The notes beneath the pieces were generated by a model. It did no database searches and had not been told where the DNA came from. It was given only the letters and a program-made list of their open reading frames with translations. A DNA stretch of 64,000 nucleotides. Origin: Caballeronia pedi (GTDB taxonomy: Bacteria > Pseudomonadota > Gammaproteobacteria > Burkholderiales > Burkholderiaceae). The stretch is taken from assembly GCF_001544915.2 (NCBI RefSeq), contig NZ_FCOE02000001.1, positions 515,769 through 579,768 on the forward strand, in the 5' to 3' direction. Made by a program: the position numbers and the translations under genes. Shown piece by piece: positions 35,920 to 45,426 of the stretch. The first letter of the stretch is position 1; the number at the start of each line of letters is the position of its first letter.

Positions 35920-36831
35920 CTAGGCGGGGGAATACGCGAGCCGCACGTAGATCGGCGCGTACGGCTCGGGCTGCGTGATTTCGATCAGCGCTTCGCGCGA
36001 CAGCTCCAGCATCGCGATGAAATTCACGACGACCACCGGCACGCCGCGCGAGGTATCGAAAAGCTCCGTGAACTCCATGAAGCGCGCGCTTTGCAGGCGC
36101 CGCAGGATCACGCTCATGTGCTCGCGCACCGAAAGCTCCTCGCGCGAGATCTTGTGATGCTGGACGAGCTTCGCGCGCTTGATGACGTCGGCCCACGCGG
36201 CGCGCAGGTCGTTCATGTCGACGTCGGGGAAGCGCTGCTCGGCGGCCTGCTCGATATAGATATCCGCGCGCAGGAAGTCGCGGCCGAGCTGCGGCAACTG
36301 GTCGATCCGCTGCGCGGCGAGTTTCATCTGCTCGTATTCGAGCAGGCGGCGCACGAGTTCGGCGCGCGGGTCTTCGGCTTCCTCGCCGGTGTCCGCTTTT
36401 CTGACCGGCAGCAGCATGCGCGACTTGATCTCGATCAGCATCGCGGCCATCAGCAGGTATTCAGACGCGAGCTCCAGATTCGATTCGCGAATCTGGTCGA
36501 CATAGCCGAGGTACTGCGCGGTGACATCCGCCATCGGGATGTCGAGCACGTTGAAGTTCTGCTTGCGGATCAGGTAGAGCAGCAGGTCGAGCGGGCCTTC
36601 GAACGCTTCGAGAAAGATTTCGAGCGCGTCCGGCGGGATGTACAGATCCGTGGGCAGCTTCCAGAGCGGCTCGCCGTACAAGTGCGCGATCGCGACGCCG
36701 TCGATGATGTCGGGCGTCGAATCGGTCGCGGGCGTGGCGAGCGCCACTGCGCGGTCATCCCGTGCACCGTCGCGCGCCGGCTCGTGCGGCCCATGCGCGG
36801 GCGAGTGCGGCTCGTGGCCGGCTGCGCTCAC
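35920..36831 (-). CDS. scpA: Segregation and condensation protein A
   Basis: A 303-residue kleisin of the bacterial condensin SMC-ScpAB. The core EAFEGPLDLLLYLIRKQNFNVLDIPMADVTAQYL binds the SMC neck, and the C-terminal winged helix (REHMSVILRRLQSARFMEFTELF) the SMC head. The start is uncertain: I use a GTG at 36831, just after the DUF3460 stop, which leaves a roughly 60-residue His/Pro/Ala-rich N-terminal extension before IIDGVAIAHLYGEPLWKLP. A much longer upstream frame exists but runs through DUF3460. scpB and smc are not in the window. Confidence 0.85.
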   Translation of the reverse strand: MSAAGHEPHSPAHGPHEPARDGARDDRAVALATPATDSTPDIIDGVAIAHLYGEPLWKLPTDLYIPPDALEIFLEAFEGPLDLLLYLIRKQNFNVLDIPMADVTAQYLGYVDQIRESNLELASEYLLMAAMLIEIKSRMLLPVRKADTGEEAEDPRAELVRRLLEYEQMKLAAQRIDQLPQLGRDFLRADIYIEQAAEQRFPDVDMNDLRAAWADVIKRAKLVQHHKISREELSVREHMSVILRRLQSARFMEFTELFDTSRGVPVVVVNFIAMLELSREALIEITQPEPYAPIYVRLAYSPA

Positions 36832-36833
36832 GT

Positions 36834-37019
36834 TCAGAAGTTCTGGTAGTAAACGTAAGGCGTCTGCTTCACGCGCGATTGCTGTTGCTCGCCGCGCTCG
36901 TCGAGGTCGATCGGCTGCTTGTCCCACAAGAGCGCGCGGCCGCGGCGCTGTTCGTCTTCCAGCGACGGCTTCTGCTCTTTCAACTGATTGATGAACTGGG
37001 TGATGTCCGACTGATACAT
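36834..37019 (-). CDS. DUF3460 family small protein
   Basis: A 61-residue protein, MYQSDITQFINQLKEQKP... ending KQTPYVYYQNF. It fits the DUF3460 family of beta-proteobacteria as I remember it. It is soluble and highly charged, without signal or cysteine. Its position immediately before scpA, with 2 bases between its stop and the presumed scpA start, suggests co-transcription. The function is unknown. Confidence 0.8.
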   Translation of the reverse strand: MYQSDITQFINQLKEQKPSLEDEQRRGRALLWDKQPIDLDERGEQQQSRVKQTPYVYYQNF

Positions 37020-37305
37020 GATCCGGCTTCCGTTGGTTCGAGGCGTTTGAATTCGCAATTTTACCGCAAGCGTACGGCGGCAACGCATCTCGACGCGCGG
37101 GTTGTTCCATGCTTTGAAAGTCGCACGCACGTGCAGGTTTCGCGGAACCCCGCCGGCTTGACGCCGTCCAAAGGCGCACGCCGGGCGCGAACCGGGCCGC
37201 TTTGCGGTGCCGGCGCATGGCGATGTGGTGAAATAGCGCCTGCGCCCGTTTCGCACGGCCGCATGTCTTACCTTTCAATTCCAATATCCCGATGCCGGAG
37301 GTCGT

Positions 37306-39102
37306 TTGGCGGGGCGTTCGTTTGATCCGCTGCGCGCACTGCGCGTGAAGCCTCCCGGCGCGAGGCGCTTGCCGTCCGTGTCGATCCTGGTCATGGCGCT
37401 CATCGCGTTCGGCTTCGCCGTGCCCGCTTTCGCCAAGTACGACGTCGACATCGACGCGCCGCGCAGCATCAAGAAGCTGCTCAAGGAGAATCTCGACATC
37501 TCCCGCTTCGCGAAGCGCGACGACGTGAGCGACGACCAGTTCCAGTTCCTCGTCACCGCCGCGCCGAAGGACGTGCGCGATCTCGTCGCGACCGAAGGCT
37601 ATTTCACGCCCGTCGTGCGCACGGACGTCACGACCGTCGACGACAAGCGCAACGTCAGGGTGAGCGTCGATCCCGGCCCGCGCACGATGATTGCCTCGGT
37701 GCAGCTTCATTTCACCGGCGCGGTGACGACCGAGGACCGCTCGCGGGAAAACGCGGCGCGTTTCGCCTTTTCAGTGAATGAAGGCGATCCTTTCACGCAA
37801 GGCGGCTGGGACGACGCGAAAAACGCGGCGTTGCGGGCGCTGCAAGCCAAACGGTATCTCGGCGCAAAGATCGTGCGCTCGCAGGCGCGCATCAATCCGC
37901 GCGCGCATCTCGCCGATCTCTCGGTGACGTTCGACAGCGGCCCGACCTTCACGCTCGGCAAGCTCGACGTCGCCGGGCCGAAGCGCTATCCCGCCTGGAT
38001 CATCGATCATGTGAATCCGATCGAGCCGGGCGAGATATACGACGTCGCGCGCCTGAACGAGCTGCAGCGGCAGATCCAGAACACGCCATATTACGCGAGC
38101 GTCGCCATCGACGCGGACGCCGACGTCAACAAGCCGGTCGAAACGCCGCTGCATGTGAAGGTGAGCGAGTACCCGTATAACAGCATCCGCTACGGCGTGG
38201 GCTACGCGACCGACACGGGTTTCCACATTCAGGGCGCGTACAGCTATCTCAACACGTTCGGCGCCGCGTATCCGTTCACGATTTCCGGCCGGCTCGATCA
38301 GACCCAGCAGTACGGCCGCGTGCAGCTCGCGATGCCGCCCGATTCGCACGGCTGGGTGAACGCCGTGTTCGGCTCCTACACGATCACCGATGTATCGAGC
38401 ACGAAAATCTACAGCGCGCGTGTGGGCGTGCAGCGTTCGCGTTCGCGCCAGAACATCGACACGACCTATTCGCTGACGTTCTACGACGACCGCCTGACGC
38501 AGAACGAGCCGAATCCGTCGACGGCGCGCGCGCTCGTGCCGGCGTGGAGCTGGGTGCGCCGCGATGTCGACGATCCCCTGTTCCCGCGGCGCGGCAACAT
38601 CATTCGCGCGGAGGCGGGCTTTGCCGTCAAGGGCGTGATGTCCGACCAGACCTTCGCGCGCCTGTACACCAACGCGCTGCAATACGTGCCGCTCGGCAAG
38701 AACGATCTGCTCGTGTTTCGCGCGGAGTTCGGCGGCGTGTTCACGAGCGGGCCGTCGAGCGGCGTGCCCGCGTCGCTGCTGTTTCGCGCGGGCGGCGCGA
38801 ACTCGGTGCGCGGCTATAGCTATCTGAGTATCGGCAACAATGTCGCCGGCTCGATCCTGCCGACCAAATACATGGTGACCGGCAGCAGCGAATATCAGCA
38901 CTGGTTCACGCACGACTGGGGTGGCGCGGTGTTCTTCGACATCGGCACTGCCACCGATACGTGGGGCGAGCGCGTGTTCCAGCCGGGCGTGGGCGTCGGG
39001 GCGCGCTGGCGCAGCCCGGTCGGCCCGGTCAACGTCGACGTGGCGTATGGATTGAAGAACAAGAGCATCAAGCCGTATCTGACGCTCGGCATCGCGTTCT
39101 GA
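37306..39102 (+). CDS. tamA: Outer-membrane assembly factor TamA (BamA/Omp85 family)
   Basis: A 598-residue Omp85-family protein of the TAM complex, which helps insert outer-membrane proteins and move lipids with TamB. The signal peptide ends near PAFA (residue 43). POTRA domains follow (about residues 45-260, with VDPGPRTMIASVQLHF and FDSGPTFTLGKLDVAGP). A 16-strand barrel has the family motif RAGGANSVRGYSY (lid-lock loop) and ends in LTLGIAF with a C-terminal aromatic. The start is TTG at 37306 with GGAGG 5 bases upstream; GTG at 37378 or ATG at 37393 are alternatives that would shorten the signal peptide. Confidence 0.9.
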   Translation: MAGRSFDPLRALRVKPPGARRLPSVSILVMALIAFGFAVPAFAKYDVDIDAPRSIKKLLKENLDISRFAKRDDVSDDQFQFLVTAAPKDVRDLVATEGYFTPVVRTDVTTVDDKRNVRVSVDPGPRTMIASVQLHFTGAVTTEDRSRENAARFAFSVNEGDPFTQGGWDDAKNAALRALQAKRYLGAKIVRSQARINPRAHLADLSVTFDSGPTFTLGKLDVAGPKRYPAWIIDHVNPIEPGEIYDVARLNELQRQIQNTPYYASVAIDADADVNKPVETPLHVKVSEYPYNSIRYGVGYATDTGFHIQGAYSYLNTFGAAYPFTISGRLDQTQQYGRVQLAMPPDSHGWVNAVFGSYTITDVSSTKIYSARVGVQRSRSRQNIDTTYSLTFYDDRLTQNEPNPSTARALVPAWSWVRRDVDDPLFPRRGNIIRAEAGFAVKGVMSDQTFARLYTNALQYVPLGKNDLLVFRAEFGGVFTSGPSSGVPASLLFRAGGANSVRGYSYLSIGNNVAGSILPTKYMVTGSSEYQHWFTHDWGGAVFFDIGTATDTWGERVFQPGVGVGARWRSPVGPVNVDVAYGLKNKSIKPYLTLGIAF

Positions 39103-39136
39103 TGCGCGTGAGAACGATGAAGGATAGTGAACCGGC

Positions 39137-42100
39137 ATGACGGACCCGACCAGGCAAAGAGACGCTGAAGCACCGCCGCCCGGCGACGAAGGCGGCGGCG
39201 CGAACGAGACGCCGCCGCGCAAGAGCGGCTGGCGGCGTCTCGCGCGCTGGATCGGCGCGCTCGTGCTGGTCGTCGTGCTGATCGCCGGGCTGGCCGTCGG
39301 CGGCGTCTTTTACGTGCTGACGACCGAGCGCGGCACGCGCTACGCGTGGGATGCGGCCACGTCGTTCCTCAAAGGGCAACTGACCGGCAAGCTCGACGGC
39401 GGCGCGATCGCCACCGGCCTGCAACTGCGCGACGTGCACTGGAAGGACGGCAAGGGCACGGACATCGCGGTCGACAGCGTGTCGGGCCGCTGGGCGCTCA
39501 CGCGCGAGCCGCTGCGCTTCACGATCGACTATCTGCATGTCGGGACCGTCGATGCGCGCATCGCGCCGTCGAACGAGCCGAGCAAGAAGACCGAATTGCC
39601 GAAGGATCTGCGTCTGCCGATTCAACTCGCGATCAACGACCTCTCCCTTGAAAAGCTGCGCGTGCATCAGGGCACGACGACCACCGAATTCTCGCGCCTG
39701 CTCTTCAATGGCCACAGCGACGGCCAGCATCATCAGGCAACGGTCCAGCGTCTCGATACGCCGTTCGGTTCGGTGACGGCGTCGCTGAAGCTCGACGGCG
39801 GCGCGCGGCCGTTTCCGCTGTCGGGCGACGCGGGCTATGCCGGCAAGGTCAACGGCGAAGCGGTGAACGTGAGCGCGCGGTTGTCCGGCTCGCTGGAAGA
39901 CCTGATCGCGGACGTCGATGCGAGCGGCATGAAGCTCAAGGGCGAGGCGCACGTCGAGGCGCTGCCGTTCGCCGACGTGCCGCTCAAATCCGCGCTCGTC
40001 ACTTTCGATCACGTGAATCCGCAGGCATTCAGCCCGAGCGCGCCCGAGGCCGATCTCGCCGTGCGCGCCGAGGTGAAGCCCGTCGAGGGCGCGGACCCGA
40101 AGGCGTTCGTGGTGAGCGGGCCGGTGTCGATCGTCAACGCGAAGCCGGGTTCCATCGACAAGAAGCTGCTGCCGCTCATCGACGCGCACGCGAACGTGCG
40201 GCTCGATGCATCCGAGCAAAGCATCACGGACCTCAATGTGCGCCTTCTGAAGAACGCGACGGTGACGGGCGGCGGCACGCTCGCGGGCAGTAAGGGCAAG
40301 TTCGACCTGAAAGTGGCGAAGCTCGACCTGAACGCGATCGAGCCGACCCTGCGCCCGACGGATTTCGCCGGGCCGATCGGCATCGTGCTGGATGGCGACA
40401 CGCAGCGCATCACCGCCGATCTGAACGATCCGAAAGCCGCGATCCGCGCACAGGCCAAGGTCAAGCTCGATCCGAAGCAGACCACGCTCGACGACGTGAA
40501 GCTGACGGTCGGCAAAGGCCGTGTCGAACTGAACGGCGCGCTGAAGAAGGACGCCAATTCCACCTACGATCTGAAGGCGAAGATCGTCGACTTCAATCCG
40601 CTGCTGCTGCAACAGCAGTTGATCGCGCAGAAGCCCGCGCCGGCGAAGAAGGGCACGGCGAAGAAGGCCGCCGCGCCGCCGCGTGTCGTCGAAGCGCGCG
40701 TCAACGGCACGCTGGCCGCATCGGGCCAGCTCGCGCCGACGCTCACGACCAAAGCGACCTTCAAGCTCACCGACAGCATGTACGACAACCTGCCGCTGAC
40801 AGGCGAGGGCACCGTGCAGGTTGCGGGCACGCGGCTTCTGCCGAGCAAGGCGGCGCTGTCGGTGGCGGGCAACAACGTCGATCTGAACGGCAGCTTCGGC
40901 GCGCCCGGCGATCGCCTGCGCTTCAAGGTCGACGCGCCCGCGCTCGAACGGCTCGGCTTCGGCATCACGGGCACGGTCAAGGCAGACGGCGACCTGACCG
41001 GCTCGATCGCGCACCCGAACATCGCGGCGAACTATCAGGCCGATGGCGTCGTGTTCGGCGCGAATCGTCTGGGTCACGCGGAAGGCCGCGCCGATATCCG
41101 CGACGGCGCGAACGGCGCGCTCGTCTTCACGCTGAAGGCCCGCGATGCGAGCACGGAAGGCATCGAAGTCGCGAACCTCGACGCGAATCTGAACGGTACG
41201 CGCGCGCATCACACGCTCGATCTCACTGCGACCGGCAAGGTGCGCGGCCAGCCGGTGAATGTCGCGCTCGGCGCGAACGGCAAGTTCACCGATGCGCCCG
41301 ACGGCCCGCACTGGGACGGCGCGATCACCAAGCTCTCGAACAAGGGCGTGCCGTCGCTGAACCTTGAATCGCCGCTGACGGTGAGTTACGGACCGAAGCG
41401 TCTCGTGCTCGGCGCGACGCGGCTCGCCGCGGAAGGCGCGGTGCTGAACCTGAAGTCGTTCGCGATGGAAAACGGCCGCCTGCAATCGGCGGGGACGCTC
41501 ACGAACCTCTCCGTGCCGCATCTGCTCGACGTGCGTCAGGAACTGACGGGCGCGGAGCCGCCGATCCGCACGGACCTCGTCTTCGATGGCGACTGGAACT
41601 TCACGCTCGGCGCTACCGCGACCGGCTACGCGCAGATCAAGCGCCGCACCGGCGACGTGACGATCGACGGCGCGCGCGGACTGGCCGCGCTCGGCATCAC
41701 CGATATCTCGGCGCGCGCGGATTTCAGCGATGGCAATCGCCTGAACGCGTCGCTGCATGCGCTGGCGAGCCGCATCGGCGTGATCGATGCGAACGTGCAC
41801 ACGCCGCTCGTAAATCGCGACGGCATGCTCACGCTCGACGACAACGCGCCGCTCACCGGCGGCATCGACGCGAACATTCCCGAGCTGCGCACGACGGGCG
41901 GGCTGCTCGGCGCGAACTATCTGCTCGGCGGCAAGATCGCGCTCAAGCTCGCGATTGCGGGGATCGTCGCGAAGCCGAATCTGTCGGGGTCGCTGACCGG
42001 CGACAACATCTCCGCGACGGTCGTCGATCAGGGCGTGCAACTGAAGGACGGCATCATTCGCATCGCGCTGTCGGAGAATCTCGTCGATTTTCAGCGCGTG

Positions 42101-43255
42101 GAATTCCACGGCGCGAGCGGCACGCTGCGCGCGACCGGCAAGGTGCGGCTCGATCAGCAGCAGCCCGATCTGACCGCGAGCATCATCGCGGACAAGCTGG
42201 AGCTGTTCGCCTCGCCGGACCGCGAGCTGATGCTGTCGGGCAGCGCGACCATCGCCAACGCGGGACTGCAGGGCGGCATGGCGATCGACGGCAAGTTCAC
42301 CGTCGACCACGCGTTGTTCGATCTTCCGGAATCCTCAGCGCCGTCCCTCGGCGACGATGTCGTGATCGAACGCCCCGACGGCACGATCAAGGGCGAGAAC
42401 CAGCCGGTCACGGCGGCCGCAGGGAAACCGGTCGGGCCATTCACGCCGCGCGCGAACATCGAGATCAATCTCGGCCAGCGCTTTCGCTTCAAGGGCGCGG
42501 GCGCGGATCTCGGCCTTGCGGGCACCATCACGGCGATGAGCGCGCCGAACATGCCGCTGCGCGCGGTCGGCAACGTGCGCGTGACGACGCCGGGTTCGTC
42601 GTACACCGCGTTCGGGCGCAAGCTGAATATCGAGAACGGCTTTTTCACGTTCAACGGGCCGGTGGCGAATCCAGGCATCAATATTCTCGCGATGCGGCGC
42701 AATCAGGAAGTCGAGGCAGGCGTGCAGGTGACGGGCACCGTGCAGGCGCCGGTCGCCAGGCTGATTTCCGAGCCGAGCGTGCCCGATAACGAAAAGCTCT
42801 CGTGGCTGCTGTTCGGGCATGGCACGGATCAGGGCAACAACGTCGGCCAGCAGAGCGCGATGACGAGCGCGCTCGCGCTGCTCGGCAGCAAGGGCGGCGC
42901 GAAGATCGCGCAGACGGTCGGGCTGGACGAGTTCACCGTCGGTTCGAGCGAAGTGGGCCTGACCGACCCGCAGGTCGTGCTGCTCTCGAAGGCGATCAAC
43001 GAGCGGCTCGTGATCGGTTATGAACAGGGATTGCAATCGGCGAGCAACGCGGTCAAGGCGACGCTGAACCTGTCGCGGTACTGGGCCGTGACGGCGTATG
43101 GCGGGACGTATCAGGGCGTCGATCTGTCTTATACGCGAAGGTTCAATTCGTGGGCGCGGTTGTGGTCGTCGTCTTCGTCGGCCTCGCGAGCGTCGGCGGC
43201 GGATTCGGCGTCGGCGGCGTCGGATGCATCCGCGGGCGTCGATTCTTCGGATTGA
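39137..43255 (+). CDS. tamB: Translocation and assembly module protein TamB
   Basis: A 1372-residue inner-membrane-anchored, periplasm-spanning beta-taco protein that works with TamA and may conduct phospholipids. A cytoplasmic N-terminus precedes one signal-anchor helix (WIGALVLVVVLIAGLAVGGVFYV, about residues 37-59). Long repeats of beta strands follow, and the C-terminal DUF490 domain ends near YQGVDLSYTRRFNSW. After that comes an odd Ser/Ala/Asp-rich tail of about 30 residues (ARLWSSSSSASRASAAD... to GVDSSD). It starts 34 bases after tamA and the two form an operon. Confidence 0.93.
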   Translation: MTDPTRQRDAEAPPPGDEGGGANETPPRKSGWRRLARWIGALVLVVVLIAGLAVGGVFYVLTTERGTRYAWDAATSFLKGQLTGKLDGGAIATGLQLRDVHWKDGKGTDIAVDSVSGRWALTREPLRFTIDYLHVGTVDARIAPSNEPSKKTELPKDLRLPIQLAINDLSLEKLRVHQGTTTTEFSRLLFNGHSDGQHHQATVQRLDTPFGSVTASLKLDGGARPFPLSGDAGYAGKVNGEAVNVSARLSGSLEDLIADVDASGMKLKGEAHVEALPFADVPLKSALVTFDHVNPQAFSPSAPEADLAVRAEVKPVEGADPKAFVVSGPVSIVNAKPGSIDKKLLPLIDAHANVRLDASEQSITDLNVRLLKNATVTGGGTLAGSKGKFDLKVAKLDLNAIEPTLRPTDFAGPIGIVLDGDTQRITADLNDPKAAIRAQAKVKLDPKQTTLDDVKLTVGKGRVELNGALKKDANSTYDLKAKIVDFNPLLLQQQLIAQKPAPAKKGTAKKAAAPPRVVEARVNGTLAASGQLAPTLTTKATFKLTDSMYDNLPLTGEGTVQVAGTRLLPSKAALSVAGNNVDLNGSFGAPGDRLRFKVDAPALERLGFGITGTVKADGDLTGSIAHPNIAANYQADGVVFGANRLGHAEGRADIRDGANGALVFTLKARDASTEGIEVANLDANLNGTRAHHTLDLTATGKVRGQPVNVALGANGKFTDAPDGPHWDGAITKLSNKGVPSLNLESPLTVSYGPKRLVLGATRLAAEGAVLNLKSFAMENGRLQSAGTLTNLSVPHLLDVRQELTGAEPPIRTDLVFDGDWNFTLGATATGYAQIKRRTGDVTIDGARGLAALGITDISARADFSDGNRLNASLHALASRIGVIDANVHTPLVNRDGMLTLDDNAPLTGGIDANIPELRTTGGLLGANYLLGGKIALKLAIAGIVAKPNLSGSLTGDNISATVVDQGVQLKDGIIRIALSENLVDFQRVEFHGASGTLRATGKVRLDQQQPDLTASIIADKLELFASPDRELMLSGSATIANAGLQGGMAIDGKFTVDHALFDLPESSAPSLGDDVVIERPDGTIKGENQPVTAAAGKPVGPFTPRANIEINLGQRFRFKGAGADLGLAGTITAMSAPNMPLRAVGNVRVTTPGSSYTAFGRKLNIENGFFTFNGPVANPGINILAMRRNQEVEAGVQVTGTVQAPVARLISEPSVPDNEKLSWLLFGHGTDQGNNVGQQSAMTSALALLGSKGGAKIAQTVGLDEFTVGSSEVGLTDPQVVLLSKAINERLVIGYEQGLQSASNAVKATLNLSRYWAVTAYGGTYQGVDLSYTRRFNSWARLWSSSSSASRASAADSASAASDASAGVDSSD

Positions 43256-43781
43256 GTCATCGGTTCGCCGCCGCTCTCCGCGAGCGGCGGACCTGCTGGA
43301 TGGTCGGAATCCGCATCGTTGTTATCGCCGCGCCATTCACGCGTGATCGGCGGCATTTAGCCACCATCGGTGATATTCCTTCTCTTTATCGTAATCGAAT
43401 TCGAACCTGAATTTAATTAATAATGAAGGAATAATGCTGTCTGCGCTGCTGTTTTTTTGCGAATAATTAATATATCAGATAATGCGACATTCAATGAAAA
43501 TATAGCTTTCCCCCTTATTGTTCAATGAGTTGAAATGTTGAAATGGCAAAAAACGTTTAACTAAAATGGCTTCTAAAAGAGAGGCATTTTTTAGGAAATT
43601 AATCAAAGAAATTCTATTGCCCAGTCTTTATAGTTAGCGCGGACCGTCAGTGTCTGCGTCGGCGCCAAGGCGTGATCACCAACCGTCATGCCTGGTTTAA
43701 GCGTGCTGTTGCAATCCTGAAAGGTCCGGCGAATATATCTGGTTTGATAAATCGAAATCCGTTCGATAAGGAATGCTTAAA
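43256..43781. promoter_or_regulatory. AT-rich leader region of the fimbrial operon
   Basis: This 526-base gap has no supported gene. An 8-bp GC-rich hairpin (CCGCCGCT 43268-43275, AGCGGCGG 43283-43290) lies just after tamB, without a T-run. From about 43380 to 43640 the sequence becomes strikingly AT-rich (for example TTTAATTAATAATG and AATTAATATATCAG), and a weak hairpin with a T-run lies near 43564-43590. A candidate promoter is TTGCAA (43709-43714) - 17 bases - AATATA (43732-43737), about 45 bases before the pilin ATG. The AT-rich block is a likely target for H-NS-type silencing. Confidence 0.5.
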
Positions 43782-44315
43782 ATGAAAAAACTCGCTCTCT
43801 CGTTAGTCGCGGCAGCAATGGGTCTGGCCAGCGTCGCCGCGCACGCTGGCAATGTGCTGACCATCAATGGCCAACTGGTCGCCAATACCTGTGATATCAG
43901 CGGAAGTGGCCAGGGCCCGAATTTCACGGTCACGCTGCCGACGCTTTCCGCCAGTCAACTCTCGCAAGCGAATTCGACCGCCGGGGCAACCGGTTTTAAC
44001 ATCGCCTTGACGAACTGCACGCCGTCCACCGGTAACGTGCATACCTTCTGGGAATACGGCGCGAACACGCTGGCCGACGGCAATCTGAAGAACAACGGAA
44101 CCGCAGCGTCCGTCGAAGTTCAACTGCTCGACTACAACGGCGCTGCAAAGATGCTCGACGTAAGCAAGGCAGACGGCGCGCAAGGTTCGCAAAGCGTTGC
44201 GCTTACGGGTGGCCAGGCAAACCTCAAATACGCCGCGCAATATATCTCGCCGGCCGGTTCCGCGGGCGCGGGCAGCGTCACGACGAGCGTGACCTACTCG
44301 ATCGTCTACCAGTAA
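43782..44315 (+). CDS. Major fimbrial subunit (chaperone-usher pilin)
   Basis: A 177-residue pilin of the type 1 fimbria family. AAGGA at 43768-43772 places the start at 43782 (MKKLALSLVAAAMGLASVAAHA), with an ATG nine bases earlier less likely. The signal peptide is cleaved after AHA. The mature protein has a probable N-terminal donor strand (GNVLTINGQLVANTC), two cysteines (ANTCDIS and ALTNCTPS) forming the pilin disulfide, and the C-terminal VTYSIVYQ beta strand with penultimate tyrosine recognised by chaperones. It is the first gene of a five-gene operon. Confidence 0.9.
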   Translation: MKKLALSLVAAAMGLASVAAHAGNVLTINGQLVANTCDISGSGQGPNFTVTLPTLSASQLSQANSTAGATGFNIALTNCTPSTGNVHTFWEYGANTLADGNLKNNGTAASVEVQLLDYNGAAKMLDVSKADGAQGSQSVALTGGQANLKYAAQYISPAGSAGAGSVTTSVTYSIVYQ

Positions 44316-44413
44316 GCAGGGTCGCACGAACCTCGCTCGTTCAGGCGCGGCGTGCAACGCGGTCGCCGTCGCCCGCCTGAAACGGGTCGAAAAGATCCGG
44401 TCCGGATTGCTGT

Positions 44414-44432
44414 CCAGCCGGCTTTCGGCTGG
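44414..44432 (+). repeat. Hairpin between the pilin and chaperone genes
   Basis: A perfect 7-bp stem CCAGCCG-GCTTT-CGGCTGG follows the major pilin gene by about 100 bases. A second, wider inverted repeat TTCAGGCG (44340-44347) / CGCCTGAA (44374-44381) lies closer to the pilin stop. Neither has a T-run. They could protect the pilin message or reduce readthrough into the chaperone gene. Confidence 0.5.
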
Positions 44433-44544
44433 TCCCAGTCGTCCGAGTCCTTGATGAATCCGTGCGCATATCGCGGTGCCGCGTCACAGGCATCCGATTG
44501 AATCGCGGGTCTCGCCGTCGGTTGTCGCTTCCATCGTTGGTCCC

Positions 44545-45288
44545 ATGAATTTTCTGACATTCGCGATCAGGTTTTTTGCTACGGCTCTTCTGGCCACCGG
44601 TGCATTGTTCTCGCTGCCGGCTCACGCGTCCGTCGTGATAGCCGGGACACGTGTCGTGTACAACGCCGCGGACAGCGAAGTCACGCTCAAGCTCACGAAC
44701 ATCGGCAAAAATCCGGCGCTGACGCAGGTCTGGCTCGACAAGGGCGATGCCAGCGTAGACCCGAGCAGGCTCGACCTGCCATTCCTGCTGACGCCGGCGC
44801 TTGCGCGCATCGAACCCGGCAAGTCGCAGACCATTCGCATCTCGTACACCGGCGAACCGCTGGCGCAGGATCGTGAAACCCTGCTGTGGCTCAACATGCT
44901 GGAAGTGCCGCCCAAGCCCGTAGCCGCTCAGGCCGGCGCCAACTACGTGCAGCTCGCGTTTCGCTCGCGTCTGAAGTTCTTCTTTCGGCCGGCCGGGCTG
45001 CCGGGCGATGCGAATGACGCGCCGGGCAAACTGACCTGGCGCCTGGTCACGGAGCAGGGCAAGTCCGTGCTGCAGGTATCGAATCCCACGCCTTATCACG
45101 TCACGATCATCGAGGCGCATATCGGCGCCGGCGATCACGCGCCGAAATTCGATGAAGGAGACATGGTGGCGCCCCACGGGCAAGCCTCGCTGCCGCTGAC
45201 CGGGATGGCGCCCGCGGACGGCAAGGTTTCGTTTACGACGCTCAACGATTACGGGGGCGCCATGAAGTACGAAGCGGCATTGCAGTGA
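44545..45288 (+). CDS. Fimbrial periplasmic chaperone (PapD/FimC family)
   Basis: A 247-residue periplasmic chaperone. The ATG at 44545 (MNFLTFAIRFFATALLATGALFSLPAHA) gives a clean signal peptide; the frame extends upstream to 44476. Two immunoglobulin-like domains follow, with family features GTRVVYNAADSEVTLKLTNIG, the acceptor-cleft arginine region TRVVY, and the G1-side FLLTPALARIEPGKSQTIRI. It donates a strand to pilins and brings them to the usher. A 229-base gap separates it from the pilin gene. Confidence 0.9.
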   Translation: MNFLTFAIRFFATALLATGALFSLPAHASVVIAGTRVVYNAADSEVTLKLTNIGKNPALTQVWLDKGDASVDPSRLDLPFLLTPALARIEPGKSQTIRISYTGEPLAQDRETLLWLNMLEVPPKPVAAQAGANYVQLAFRSRLKFFFRPAGLPGDANDAPGKLTWRLVTEQGKSVLQVSNPTPYHVTIIEAHIGAGDHAPKFDEGDMVAPHGQASLPLTGMAPADGKVSFTTLNDYGGAMKYEAALQ

Positions 45289-45426
45289 TTGTCGCGCGCC
45301 AGCAGTAGCCGATTGTTCGGAGCAGTCAGGGTCGCGACTTCCGCAGGCTCGCTGCGAAGCAGGCAATCAGCATCGATCGGACTCGAGCCCCGGCTCGCCA
45401 ACCAACAGCAGGCAGTAGCCCTCTAT

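Noticed and set aside
39068..42310. A 1080-residue open frame antisense to tamB
   Set aside because: It is rich in Arg, Ala, Val, Asp and His with no domain pattern, as expected of the reverse frame of a GC-rich gene. TamB on the plus strand has clear family features.
43129..43356. A 75-residue minus-strand frame over the tamB tail, acidic and Ser/Asp-rich
   Set aside because: It is only the complement of the low-complexity TamB tail, with no ribosome site and no family resemblance.
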